From positions 744,001 to 808,000 of the forward strand of contig NZ_JAAGWZ010000002.1 of the NCBI RefSeq assembly GCF_010686725.1: a DNA stretch of 64,000 bases, written 5' to 3'. Shown here piece after piece: positions 44,679 through 51,876 of this stretch. This stretch comes from Galbitalea soli. GTDB lineage: Bacteria; Actinomycetota; Actinomycetes; Actinomycetales; Microbacteriaceae. Within the stretch, counting starts at the first letter, position 1, and each line of letters starts with the position of its first letter. The notes under the pieces are model-generated. The model was not told the DNA's origin. It saw nothing but the letters and a program-made list of their open reading frames with translations, and did not search any database. Both the position numbers and the translations under genes were made by a program.

Positions 44679-45161
44679 ATGGCGATGACGCGCCTCAACA
44701 TCGCGATCCCCCTCCGCTGGTCGGACTTCGACGCCTACGCTCACGTCAACAACGCCGAGATGCTGCGCCTCCTGGAGGAGGCGCGCATCCAGGCGTTCTG
44801 GCGACCCGATGAGGGGAGCACCGAGCCGGCCTCCGAGACGGCTGTGATGGATGCGCGGCCCGGCGCGCAGACAATCGCCCTCATCGCGCGGCAGGAGATC
44901 GAGTACCTCGCGCCGATCCCGTACATGCGCGCCCCCATCGACATCGAGCTGTGGATCGGACGCATCGGCGGCGCCAGCCTGGAGATCTGCTACGAGCTGT
45001 ACTCGCCGGTGGGCGTGACGCCGCGCACCCTCTTCACCAAGGCGGCGACCACACTCGTGATGGTGACGGCAGCCACTGGCAGGCCGGAGCGGATTCCCGA
45101 GCACCTTCGTGAGGTGTGGTCGGGCTACGTCGAAGAGCCCGTCGTGTTCACCAAGCGCTGA
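44679..45161 (+). CDS. Hotdog-fold acyl-CoA thioesterase
   Basis: A 160-residue 4HBT-type thioesterase. The active-site region is IPLRWSDFDAYAHVNNAEML (Asp and His-Val-Asn), followed by the long hotdog helix MLRLLEEARIQAFW and IARQEIEYLAPIPYM. It probably hydrolyses acyl-CoAs in the cytosol. Two close starts exist, 44679 (MAMTRL) and 44685 (MTRL); GGGG at 44673-44676 fits the second better. It is co-transcribed with ettA and converges with tesB across six bases. Confidence 0.88.
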   Translation: MAMTRLNIAIPLRWSDFDAYAHVNNAEMLRLLEEARIQAFWRPDEGSTEPASETAVMDARPGAQTIALIARQEIEYLAPIPYMRAPIDIELWIGRIGGASLEICYELYSPVGVTPRTLFTKAATTLVMVTAATGRPERIPEHLREVWSGYVEEPVVFTKR

Positions 45162-45167
45162 TCGCCC

Positions 45168-46043
45168 TCAGTCGGCCGCTGCGGGCACCCTGATCATGCC
45201 CTCCTGGGCGACACTCGCGAGCAGCAGCCCCTCGCGGCTGAACATGCGACCGGTCGAGAGTCCGCGACCGCCGACCGCGTTCGGGGACTCCTGCACATAG
45301 AGGAACCACTCGTCCACCCGGCCGAAGCGGTGCCACCACATCGCGTGGTCGAGGCTCGCCGCGCGCAGCCCCCTGGTCGCCCAGGCGACGCCGTGGGCGC
45401 GCATCGCCGACTCCAGGATCGAGTAGTCGCTCGCGTATGCCATGGCCGCGCGATGCAGATTGGGGTCGTCGGGCAGCGGGCCGACCGCGCGCATCCACAC
45501 CGCCTGATGAGCCGTGCGCTCGCCCTCCACCGCGAAGTAGATGGGTGAGGGGACGTGCCGCATGTCGAACGGCCGCTCGGTCGCCCAGTAGCGGGCGACC
45601 GGATGATCGACCCCGTCGAGTGACTCGGCGAGGCTCGGCAGCGACTCCGGATCGGGGATGTCGGCGGGCATCGCGGCCTGGTGGTCGAGGCCCTCATCGG
45701 GCGTCTGGAAGGAGGCGATCATCGAGAGGATCGGCAGACCCTTCTGGTAGGCCTGTGTGCGGCGCGTGCTGAACGAACGACCGTCGTGGATGCGGTCGAC
45801 CGAGAAGGTGATCCCCTCGGCCATGTCGCCCGGCCGCAGGAAGTACCCGTGCATCGAGTGCACGATCCGCTCCGCGTCGACGGTGCGCATCGCCGCGATC
45901 AGGGACTGCGCGAGCACCTGGCCACCGAACACGCGACCCTGAGGTTGCCACTGGCTCGGACCGGTGAAGATGTCCTCCGTGGTGCGCGCCCCCGTGTCGG
46001 TGAGATCGAGTGCTGCCAACAGTGCCGACAGGGGGTCGCTCAT
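45168..46043 (-). CDS. tesB: Acyl-CoA thioesterase II
   Basis: A 291-residue double-hotdog thioesterase. The N-terminal half shows QGRVFGGQVLAQSLIAAMRTV and the SMHGYFLRPGD loop; the C-terminal half shows SLDHAMWWHRFGRVDEWFLYV with the catalytic Asp and ESPNAVGGRGLSTGRMF. TesB hydrolyses medium- and long-chain acyl-CoA. ATG 46043 lies seven bases after minus-strand TAAACT, which is part of the symmetric -10 shared with the divergent gene; GGG next to it is a weak alternative binding site. Confidence 0.94.
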   Translation of the reverse strand: MSDPLSALLAALDLTDTGARTTEDIFTGPSQWQPQGRVFGGQVLAQSLIAAMRTVDAERIVHSMHGYFLRPGDMAEGITFSVDRIHDGRSFSTRRTQAYQKGLPILSMIASFQTPDEGLDHQAAMPADIPDPESLPSLAESLDGVDHPVARYWATERPFDMRHVPSPIYFAVEGERTAHQAVWMRAVGPLPDDPNLHRAAMAYASDYSILESAMRAHGVAWATRGLRAASLDHAMWWHRFGRVDEWFLYVQESPNAVGGRGLSTGRMFSREGLLLASVAQEGMIRVPAAAD

Positions 46044-46049
46044 GCCCTG

Positions 46050-46056
46050 TAGTTTA
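46050..46056. promoter_or_regulatory. Shared symmetric -10 of divergent tesB and hypothetical
   Basis: The heptamer TAGTTTA reads TAGTTT on the plus strand (eight bases before ATG 46064) and TAAACT on the minus strand (seven bases before the tesB ATG). Both fit TANNNT, so one sequence can drive two leaderless transcripts. Confidence 0.55.
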
Positions 46057-46063
46057 GATGCAG

Positions 46064-46747
46064 ATGAGCCGCACATTCACTCTCACCGATTCCCTCGCCC
46101 TCCGCGACCTGCAGATCTACCTCGGTCGCGCCGCCCGCATCGAGGAGGGTTCTGTGCGCCTCATCGCGGCCGACGGAGTGCTCGCGGTCTACACCGCGAT
46201 CCTGTATCCGATCGGGCTGCTCGACGAGGCGCCCACCGTCCTCGGCCTCCGCACCTTTGCGGTGCACGCCGATGAGACCTTCGACGCGGTCGTGCCGATC
46301 CGTTCGCTCACGGAGCGCCTGACCCGCCTGATCGACCAGGTGACGGATGACCAGGCCGAGGTCACCGTGACCCTCCCGATCGAGGTGAACACCGTGACCT
46401 GGGCCGCCATCTCACCGCCCAAGGGCGGCTGGGTCGCCCTCCCACCCACCGGTAGCACCCTCCTCGACACCGTGGCCCGGGCGGGCATCGACGAGGTGGC
46501 GGCGGTCATCCCCACCGGCACCGGCGAGCAGATCGTGCACCGGGTCCGCTCCGAGGTGTGGGGGCGCCCCATCGACGAGCTCGAGCACGTGCCCGCCGGC
46601 GCGGGCTTCGCGGCGCTCTCGCTCGGCTTTCTGGGCGACTCCGGCTTCGACGACGTGCGCATCTTCGAGACCGGGCCGTGGACGCGGCTCACCACCGAGC
46701 GCGGGCACGTGCTGATCAAGCGCAAGCCGTGGCGGCTCGCGCGCTGA
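46064..46747 (+). CDS. Conserved hypothetical, 227 aa
   Basis: A 227-residue soluble protein with N-terminus SRTFTLTDSLALRDLQIYLG, a mid-region VTVTLPIEVNTVTWAAISPPKGG, and a C-terminal WTRLTTERGHVLIKRKPWRL. No membrane segment or catalytic motif is evident; the pattern suggests a two-domain alpha/beta protein common in Microbacteriaceae. ATG 46064 is preferred to 46058 because the shared -10 places the transcript start near 46064. The gene faces away from tesB with only 20 bases between start codons. Confidence 0.7.
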   Translation: MSRTFTLTDSLALRDLQIYLGRAARIEEGSVRLIAADGVLAVYTAILYPIGLLDEAPTVLGLRTFAVHADETFDAVVPIRSLTERLTRLIDQVTDDQAEVTVTLPIEVNTVTWAAISPPKGGWVALPPTGSTLLDTVARAGIDEVAAVIPTGTGEQIVHRVRSEVWGRPIDELEHVPAGAGFAALSLGFLGDSGFDDVRIFETGPWTRLTTERGHVLIKRKPWRLAR

Positions 46748-46771
46748 TCATCCGGCGAGGCTCGTGCCGGC

Positions 46772-47203
46772 TCAGCCGACTCGCGTGAGGCGAATCACCG
46801 GGATGACCCGACTCGTCTTCTTCTCGTAGTCGCCGAACCCCGGCGCCGCCTTCACGATCTCCACGTAGGCCGCGTCGCGCTCGGCCCGCGGCAGCTCCTC
46901 GGCGGTCGCGTCGTACTCGACCACGCCCTCGGCGGTCGCCACCTCCACGTGCACGGTGGGGTTGGCGATGAGGTTGTGGTACCACCCGGGATGCGTGTCG
47001 GCCCCCGCCTTCGAGGCCACGACGAGAATGGGGCCGTCCGCGGGGGCGTCCTGCGGGAAGTACATCATCGGGCTCGTGCGCTGCTGGCCCGACTTCGCGC
47101 CGGTCGTCGTGAGCAGTACGAGGTGCGAGCCCGTGAACGGGCCGCCGACGACGCCGTCGTTGCCCCGGAACTCGGCGATGATCTGGTCGTTCCAATCGCT
47201 CAT
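46772..47203 (-). CDS. Deazaflavin (F420)-dependent nitroreductase family protein
   Basis: A 143-residue split beta-barrel flavoprotein of the Ddn type. Family marks are HLVLLTTTGAKSGQQRTSPMMYF and the HPGWYHNLIANPTVHVEV segment. Members reduce substrates with F420H2, often in mycobacteria and related actinobacteria. AAGGGA precedes ATG at about seven bases. It converges with the 227-residue gene and follows the FAD dehydrogenase on the same strand by 42 bases, so they may form a redox operon. Confidence 0.9.
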   Translation of the reverse strand: MSDWNDQIIAEFRGNDGVVGGPFTGSHLVLLTTTGAKSGQQRTSPMMYFPQDAPADGPILVVASKAGADTHPGWYHNLIANPTVHVEVATAEGVVEYDATAEELPRAERDAAYVEIVKAAPGFGDYEKKTSRVIPVIRLTRVG

Positions 47204-47245
47204 GCGATGATCCCTTCGTTTTCTTCGAGCATAGACAGCGCGCCC

Positions 47246-48892
47246 TCAGATCGCGGCGATCGTCCGTCCCGCCACGCGACCGCTGAAGAGGCAGCCGCCG
47301 AGGAAGGTTCCCTCCAGGGCGCGGTAGCCGTGCATCCCGCCGCCGCCGAAGCCCGCCGCCTCGCCCGCCGCGTACAGCCCCGGGATCGGCCGCCCGTCGC
47401 TCGCGAGGGCGCGCCCGTCGAGGTCGGTCTCGATGCCGCCCAGGCTCTTCCGGGTGATCAGGTGCAGCTTGACCGCGATGAGCGGGCCGGCGGCCGGGTC
47501 GAGGATCCGGTGGGGTGCCGCGACCCGGATGAGGCGGTCGCCGCGGTACCGGCGCGCGCCGCGCAGGGCGGTGACCTGGGCATCCTTGGCGAAGGGGTTG
47601 GCCAGCTCACGGTCGCGTGCCTCGATCTCGCGGCGGATGCCCTCGGTGTCGATCTCGAGGCCGGGGGAGAGGCGCTGCATTCCGGCGAACAGCTCGGGCA
47701 GGGTGCTCGCGACCACGAAGTCAGCGCCCTTCTCGAGGAACGCCGCGACGGGGGCGGGTGCGCCGCGGCCCACCCGCTTCAGGAGCAGGCGGATGCTCTT
47801 CCCCGTCAGATCCGGATTCTGCTCGCTGCCCGACAGCGCGAACTCCTTCTCGATGATCCGCTGTGTGAGCACGAACCAGCTGTGGGCGTGGCCCGTCGCG
47901 GCGATGTGTTCGAGAGTGCCGAGGGTGTCGAAGCCCGGGAACAGTGGAGCGGGCAGGCGGTGGCCGGTCGCGTCGAACCACAGGCTCGACGGCCCCGGGA
48001 GGATCCTGATCCCGTGCCTCTCCCACACCGGGGCGTAGTTCGTGATGCCCTCCGTGTAGTGCCACATCCGGTCGAGGTTCACGAGGTGGGCACCCGCGCC
48101 GGCCGCGATGGCGAGGCCGCGGCCATCCACGTGGGCGGGCACTCCGCTGAGCAGTTCCGAGGGCGGGGTGCCCAGGCGCTCGGGCCAGAACTCGCGCACC
48201 AGCTCGTGGTTGCCGCCGATCCCGCCCGAGGTCATGACGACGCTCGCGGCGCGCAGCTCGAACTCCGCGACCTCGTCGCGGCTGCTCGGGGCACCGCGCT
48301 CCGCCGGGTCATCGGCGAGCACGTGACCCGCGACACCGACGACGGCCCCCGCCTCGGTGATGAGTCGGTCGACGCGATGGCGGAATCGCAGCGAGACGAG
48401 CCCCGACGCGGCGCCCGCGCGCACCCGGCGCAGGAACGGCTCGACGACGCCCGGCCCGGTGCCCCAGACGATGTGGAAGCGGGGCACCGAGTTGCCGTGC
48501 CCGGTCGCCGCACCGCCCCCGCGTTCGGCCCAGCCCACGACGGGGAAGAACGAGACGCCGCGCTGCCGCAGCCAGGCGCGCTTCTCGCCCGCTGCGAACT
48601 CGAGATAGGCCTCGGCCCAGCGGCGAGGCCAGCCGTCCTCCGGGCGGTCGAACCCGGCGGAACCGAACCAGTCCTGACGGGCGAGTTCGAGACTGTCGCG
48701 AACGCCCATCCGTCGCTGCTCCGGCGAGTCGACGAGGAACAGCCCGCCGAGCGACCACCAGGCCTGGCCGCCGAGCCCGCTGGAGGGCTCCTGCTCGACG
48801 ATGATGACCCGCTTGCCACGCTCGAGCAGTTCGGCGGCGGTCACGAGGCCCGCGAGCCCGCCGCCCACGATGATCGCGTCTGCGTCAGCCAT
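47246..48892 (-). CDS. FAD-binding dehydrogenase, ketosteroid-dehydrogenase-like
   Basis: A 548-residue flavoprotein of the FAD_binding_2 family. The nucleotide site is DAIIVGGGLAGLVTAAELLERGK (residues 5-27), with GGIGGNHELVREFWPERL in the middle and the family C-terminus GLYAAGEAAGFGGGGMHGYRAL. Its length and final segment match actinobacterial KstD-like FAD-dependent dehydrogenases, often of unknown substrate. AAGGAG lies about nine bases before ATG. It is upstream of the F420-type reductase gene. Confidence 0.9.
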   Translation of the reverse strand: MADADAIIVGGGLAGLVTAAELLERGKRVIIVEQEPSSGLGGQAWWSLGGLFLVDSPEQRRMGVRDSLELARQDWFGSAGFDRPEDGWPRRWAEAYLEFAAGEKRAWLRQRGVSFFPVVGWAERGGGAATGHGNSVPRFHIVWGTGPGVVEPFLRRVRAGAASGLVSLRFRHRVDRLITEAGAVVGVAGHVLADDPAERGAPSSRDEVAEFELRAASVVMTSGGIGGNHELVREFWPERLGTPPSELLSGVPAHVDGRGLAIAAGAGAHLVNLDRMWHYTEGITNYAPVWERHGIRILPGPSSLWFDATGHRLPAPLFPGFDTLGTLEHIAATGHAHSWFVLTQRIIEKEFALSGSEQNPDLTGKSIRLLLKRVGRGAPAPVAAFLEKGADFVVASTLPELFAGMQRLSPGLEIDTEGIRREIEARDRELANPFAKDAQVTALRGARRYRGDRLIRVAAPHRILDPAAGPLIAVKLHLITRKSLGGIETDLDGRALASDGRPIPGLYAAGEAAGFGGGGMHGYRALEGTFLGGCLFSGRVAGRTIAAI

Positions 48893-48949
48893 GGGTGAAA
48901 CTCCTTCGTTTCTTCCCTCACAGGGTAGCGCGCGGTCGCGCGGATGCGC

Positions 48950-49318
48950 TCAGGCGCCCACGATCTCGTCGGCGTTGTCGGCGATCCAGTCCATCAGGGG
49001 CAGCAGTCGGTCGGCGAGCGCTCGCCCGCGCTCCGAGAGGCTGTACTCGACATGCGGCGGGATCACCGGCCTCGCCACCCTCACCACGAAGCCGTCCGTC
49101 TCCAGCGTCTTGAGCGTCTGCGCCAGCATCTTCTCGCTCACCCCCTCCACCACGCGGCGAAGCTCACCCCAGCGCAGCGTGCTTTCCGACAGCGCGACGA
49201 TCACGAGGACGCCCCACTTGCTCGTGACATGGTCGAGCACGGTGCGGGAGTTGCAGGCCCGGGGGAGCACGCCGTCGGTGAAGCCGTGAGTGCCGCGGGG
49301 GAGGGTCAGTGAATCCAC
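48950..49318 (-). CDS. HxlR family transcriptional regulator (YtfH-like)
   Basis: A 122-residue winged-helix protein with Cys23 in PRACNSRTVLDHVTSKWGVLVI, recognition region WGELRRVVEGVSEKMLAQTLKTLE and wing HVEYSLSERG. GTG start, seven bases after TAAGCT; a perfect inverted repeat covers that -10. The divergent gene is a QorB-like quinone reductase, matching the ytfH/ytfG (qorB) arrangement known in other bacteria where the regulator responds to quinones or electrophiles. Confidence 0.93.
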   Translation of the reverse strand: MDSLTLPRGTHGFTDGVLPRACNSRTVLDHVTSKWGVLVIVALSESTLRWGELRRVVEGVSEKMLAQTLKTLETDGFVVRVARPVIPPHVEYSLSERGRALADRLLPLMDWIADNADEIVGA

Positions 49319-49320
49319 GG

Positions 49321-49335
49321 TAAGTAGCTTACTTA
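49321..49335. promoter_or_regulatory. HxlR/YtfH operator
   Basis: TAAGTA-GCT-TACTTA is a perfect inverted repeat starting three bases upstream of the GTG. The regulator -10 (minus-strand TAAGCT, 49326-49331) lies inside it, so a bound protein would block its own transcription; the divergent qorB-like gene starts 77 bases away. Confidence 0.75.
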
Positions 49336-49411
49336 AAGGTGGGTACCCTCGCTGGGGAAGTATCGCAAGGGGCCGGTGGTTGGGCATCCTGACAACCTCG
49401 AAAGGAACCCC

Positions 49412-50269
49412 ATGACCATCGTCGTCACCGGCGCAACCGGACACCTCGGCCGCCTCATCATCGAAGCCCTTCTCCGCGACGGCGTCACGCCGTCCACCAT
49501 CGTCGCCGGTGGGCGCAGTCTCGACAAGATCGACGATCTCGTCGCACGCGGGGTGACCGCCGCACGGATCGACTACGCCGACCCGGCCTCTCTCGATGCC
49601 GCGCTCGCCGGAGCCGACACCGTCGTCCTCGTCTCCGGGTCGGAGGTCGGGCAGCGCGTCGCGCAGCACGCGGCGGTCATCGACGCGGCGGTGCGCGCCG
49701 GGGTCGGTCACCTCATCTACACGAGCGCCCCGAAGGCCACCACCTCGCCGCTCGTGCTCGCCCCGGAGCACAAGGCGACCGAGGAGGCCATCGCGGCCGC
49801 GGGAATCCCCGCGACGATCCTCCGCAACGGCTGGTACACCGAGAACTACACGGGCCAGGCCGAGCAGCTGCGCGCGACCGGGCGTCTGGTCGCGAGCGTG
49901 GGCGACGGCCGGGTCGCGAGCGCCAGCCGTGTCGACTACGCGGATGCTGCCGCAGCGGTCGCGATCGGTGGCGCGCCGCACATCGGTGCCGTCTATGAGC
50001 TGTCTGGTGACGTCGCGTGGGACTTCACCCAGCTCGCCGCCGCCTTCACCGAGGTGCTCGGCCGCGAGGTCGTGTACGTGCCGGTGAGCACCGAGGAGCA
50101 CCTCGCGATCCTGACCGGCGCCGGGCTCGACGAGGGGACCGCCGGGTTCGTGGTCGCCCTCGACGGCAACACCCGCGATGGCCTGCTCGCCGAGACCAGC
50201 GGAGATCTCGCCCGCCTCATCGGTCGGCCCACCACGCCGCTCGTCGACGGCATTCGCGCGGCCCTCTGA
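49412..50269 (+). CDS. qorB: QorB-like NAD(P)H:quinone oxidoreductase / SDR
   Basis: A 285-residue atypical short-chain dehydrogenase (NmrA/QorB type). The Rossmann motif GATGHLG (residues 7-13) is followed by LIIEALLRDGVTPSTIVAGGR and HLIYTSAPKA. QorB reduces quinones with NADPH. AAAGGA lies about seven bases before ATG. Divergence from the HxlR regulator with a shared operator implies quinone-inducible expression. A perfect bidirectional terminator follows the stop. Confidence 0.92.
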   Translation: MTIVVTGATGHLGRLIIEALLRDGVTPSTIVAGGRSLDKIDDLVARGVTAARIDYADPASLDAALAGADTVVLVSGSEVGQRVAQHAAVIDAAVRAGVGHLIYTSAPKATTSPLVLAPEHKATEEAIAAAGIPATILRNGWYTENYTGQAEQLRATGRLVASVGDGRVASASRVDYADAAAAVAIGGAPHIGAVYELSGDVAWDFTQLAAAFTEVLGREVVYVPVSTEEHLAILTGAGLDEGTAGFVVALDGNTRDGLLAETSGDLARLIGRPTTPLVDGIRAAL

Positions 50270-50273
50270 GCCG

Positions 50274-50306
50274 ACGCGGGCGCCGAACACGGTTCGGCGC
50301 CCGCGT
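50274..50306. terminator. Bidirectional terminator between qorB and globin gene
   Basis: ACGCGGGCGCCGAAC (50274-50288) pairs perfectly with GTTCGGCGCCCGCGT (50292-50306) around ACG. It serves the two convergent genes. Confidence 0.8.
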
Positions 50307-50308
50307 GC

Positions 50309-50830
50309 TCACTCCTCGAAGGTGTTGACCATCGCCATCGCGGCTCGCTCCAGATAGCCCCAGAGCATGCCCTCCTGCAGGGGCGCCAGGCCGAGCTCAT
50401 CGACGGCGACCCGCATGTGGGCGAGCCAGCGGTCGCGGGCATCCGGGTTCACCTTAAAGGGCTGGTGCCGCATCCGCAGTCGCGGGTGCCCCCGCTCCTC
50501 GCTGTAGGCGCCCGGGCCGCCCCAGTACTGTTCCAGAAACCCCGTCAGACGCTGGATGGCGCCCTCGAGATCCTCCTCCGGGTACATCGGGCGAAGCACG
50601 GGGTCGTCGGCGACTCCGACATAGAAGCGCCGCACCAGGCGCTCGAAGGTGGGGCGTCCGCCCACCTCGCGCCAGAAGTTGCCGGTGACCGCCTCGCCGC
50701 GCTCGCTGCCGCGGAGGGTGAGCGGGCTCGGGCCCACCCCGCCGGGCTGCCCGCCGCGCTCGCCGCTGGTCTCGTCGGTGCCCGTCTCGTCCGTGCTCGT
50801 CTCGTCGGGGCCTGTCTCGTGCGCGCTCAT
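50309..50830 (-). CDS. Group II truncated hemoglobin with repeat-containing N-terminus
   Basis: A 173-residue protein. The globin domain runs from about residue 51 (NFWREVGGRPTFERLVRRFYVG) to the end. The heme-ligand region is GHPRLRMRHQPF (proximal His), with LGLAPLQEGMLWGYL near the C-terminus, typical of trHbO/GlbO. An extra N-terminal 48 residues contain three TDET(S/G)-type repeats (DETSTDETGTDETS) and Gly/Pro-rich sequence. The ATG overlaps the mscS stop (ATGA), which fixes this long start. Oxygen or NO chemistry is the usual role. Confidence 0.9.
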   Translation of the reverse strand: MSAHETGPDETSTDETGTDETSGERGGQPGGVGPSPLTLRGSERGEAVTGNFWREVGGRPTFERLVRRFYVGVADDPVLRPMYPEEDLEGAIQRLTGFLEQYWGGPGAYSEERGHPRLRMRHQPFKVNPDARDRWLAHMRVAVDELGLAPLQEGMLWGYLERAAMAMVNTFEE

Positions 50831-51870
50831 TGCTTCGGCAGATCGGTCGCGCGCGGGTCGCGCGGGGCGCGCCGTGCGGGCTTGCGGGGGCCGGCGTCCT
50901 CCGTCGTGACGACGGGGTTCGGCTTGGTGCGCGGGGGCCGGGCGCCCGAGATGCTCTCGGCTCCCTCGAATCCGCTGAGCACGACCGCGTTGAGCGAGGG
51001 CAATCGAACTCCCATTTCGTCGAGGCTCTCCTTCAATCGGGCGCGCAGTTCGCGGGCCACGTCGTCTTTACTGCCGGGGCGCGTCTTGGTGACGAGCCGG
51101 ATGACGACCGCCTCCGCCGAGATGGACTCGATACCCCAGATCTCCGGCTTGTCGATGATGCGGCTGCGCCACTTCGTGTTGGTGGCGAGCTCGGTCGCGA
51201 CCCCGAGCATCCGCTCCTGCACGGCCTGAACATCGGAGTCGTAGGGCACCGCGAGGTCGATGATGACCCGCGACCAGCCCTGTGACATGTTGCCGACGCG
51301 GATGATCTCGCCGTTGCGCACGAACCACACCGTGCCGTTCACGTCGCGGATCTGGGTGACGCGAATACCGACCGCCTCGACGACACCCGTCGCGAAGCCG
51401 ACATCCACGACGTCGCCCACACCGAGCTGGTCCTCAGCCACCATGAACAGGCCGTTGAAGACGTCCTTGACGATGTTCTGCGCGCCGAAACCGAGACCCG
51501 CACCGAGCGCCGCCGTAATGAGCGAGAACGCGCCGGTGATGCTGGGGGCCGCCAGCTGGATGACCGCCAGCACGGTCACGATCACCACGACCACGCTCAC
51601 GATGTTGTTGAGCACGCTGCCGAGGGTGCGGGTGCGCTGCACGACCCGGACCGCGCTCAGCGGCGAGGCGAGCAGCGACTGGGTGTCGTCGACGTTCTGC
51701 CGCCGCTTCACGCCGCTCACGATCCGGTTGACCGCCTGATCGACCACGAAGCGCAACACCACCTTCAGCACGATCGCGATGACGATGATGACGAGGATCC
51801 CGACGATCGTCTTCCACGGCTCCATCGAGAAGAACGTCGTCACCGCGGTCCACGCATTACTCAGCTTCAT
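50827..51870 (-). CDS. MscS-family mechanosensitive channel
   Basis: A 347-residue small-conductance channel. Three membrane helices (about 20-40, 83-105 and 112-132) lead to the pore and beta-domain signature GAGLGFGAQNIVKDVFNGLF and VGDVVDVG. The extended cytoplasmic domain ends in a basic Pro/Arg-rich tail (PRTKPNPVVTTEDAGPRKPARR). It relieves turgor on osmotic downshock. It is followed by the globin gene with a four-base overlap and preceded by pepN with six bases, suggesting a pepN-mscS-globin operon. Confidence 0.93.
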   Translation of the reverse strand: MKLSNAWTAVTTFFSMEPWKTIVGILVIIVIAIVLKVVLRFVVDQAVNRIVSGVKRRQNVDDTQSLLASPLSAVRVVQRTRTLGSVLNNIVSVVVVIVTVLAVIQLAAPSITGAFSLITAALGAGLGFGAQNIVKDVFNGLFMVAEDQLGVGDVVDVGFATGVVEAVGIRVTQIRDVNGTVWFVRNGEIIRVGNMSQGWSRVIIDLAVPYDSDVQAVQERMLGVATELATNTKWRSRIIDKPEIWGIESISAEAVVIRLVTKTRPGSKDDVARELRARLKESLDEMGVRLPSLNAVVLSGFEGAESISGARPPRTKPNPVVTTEDAGPRKPARRAPRDPRATDLPKQ

Positions 51871-51876
51871 GGCGTC

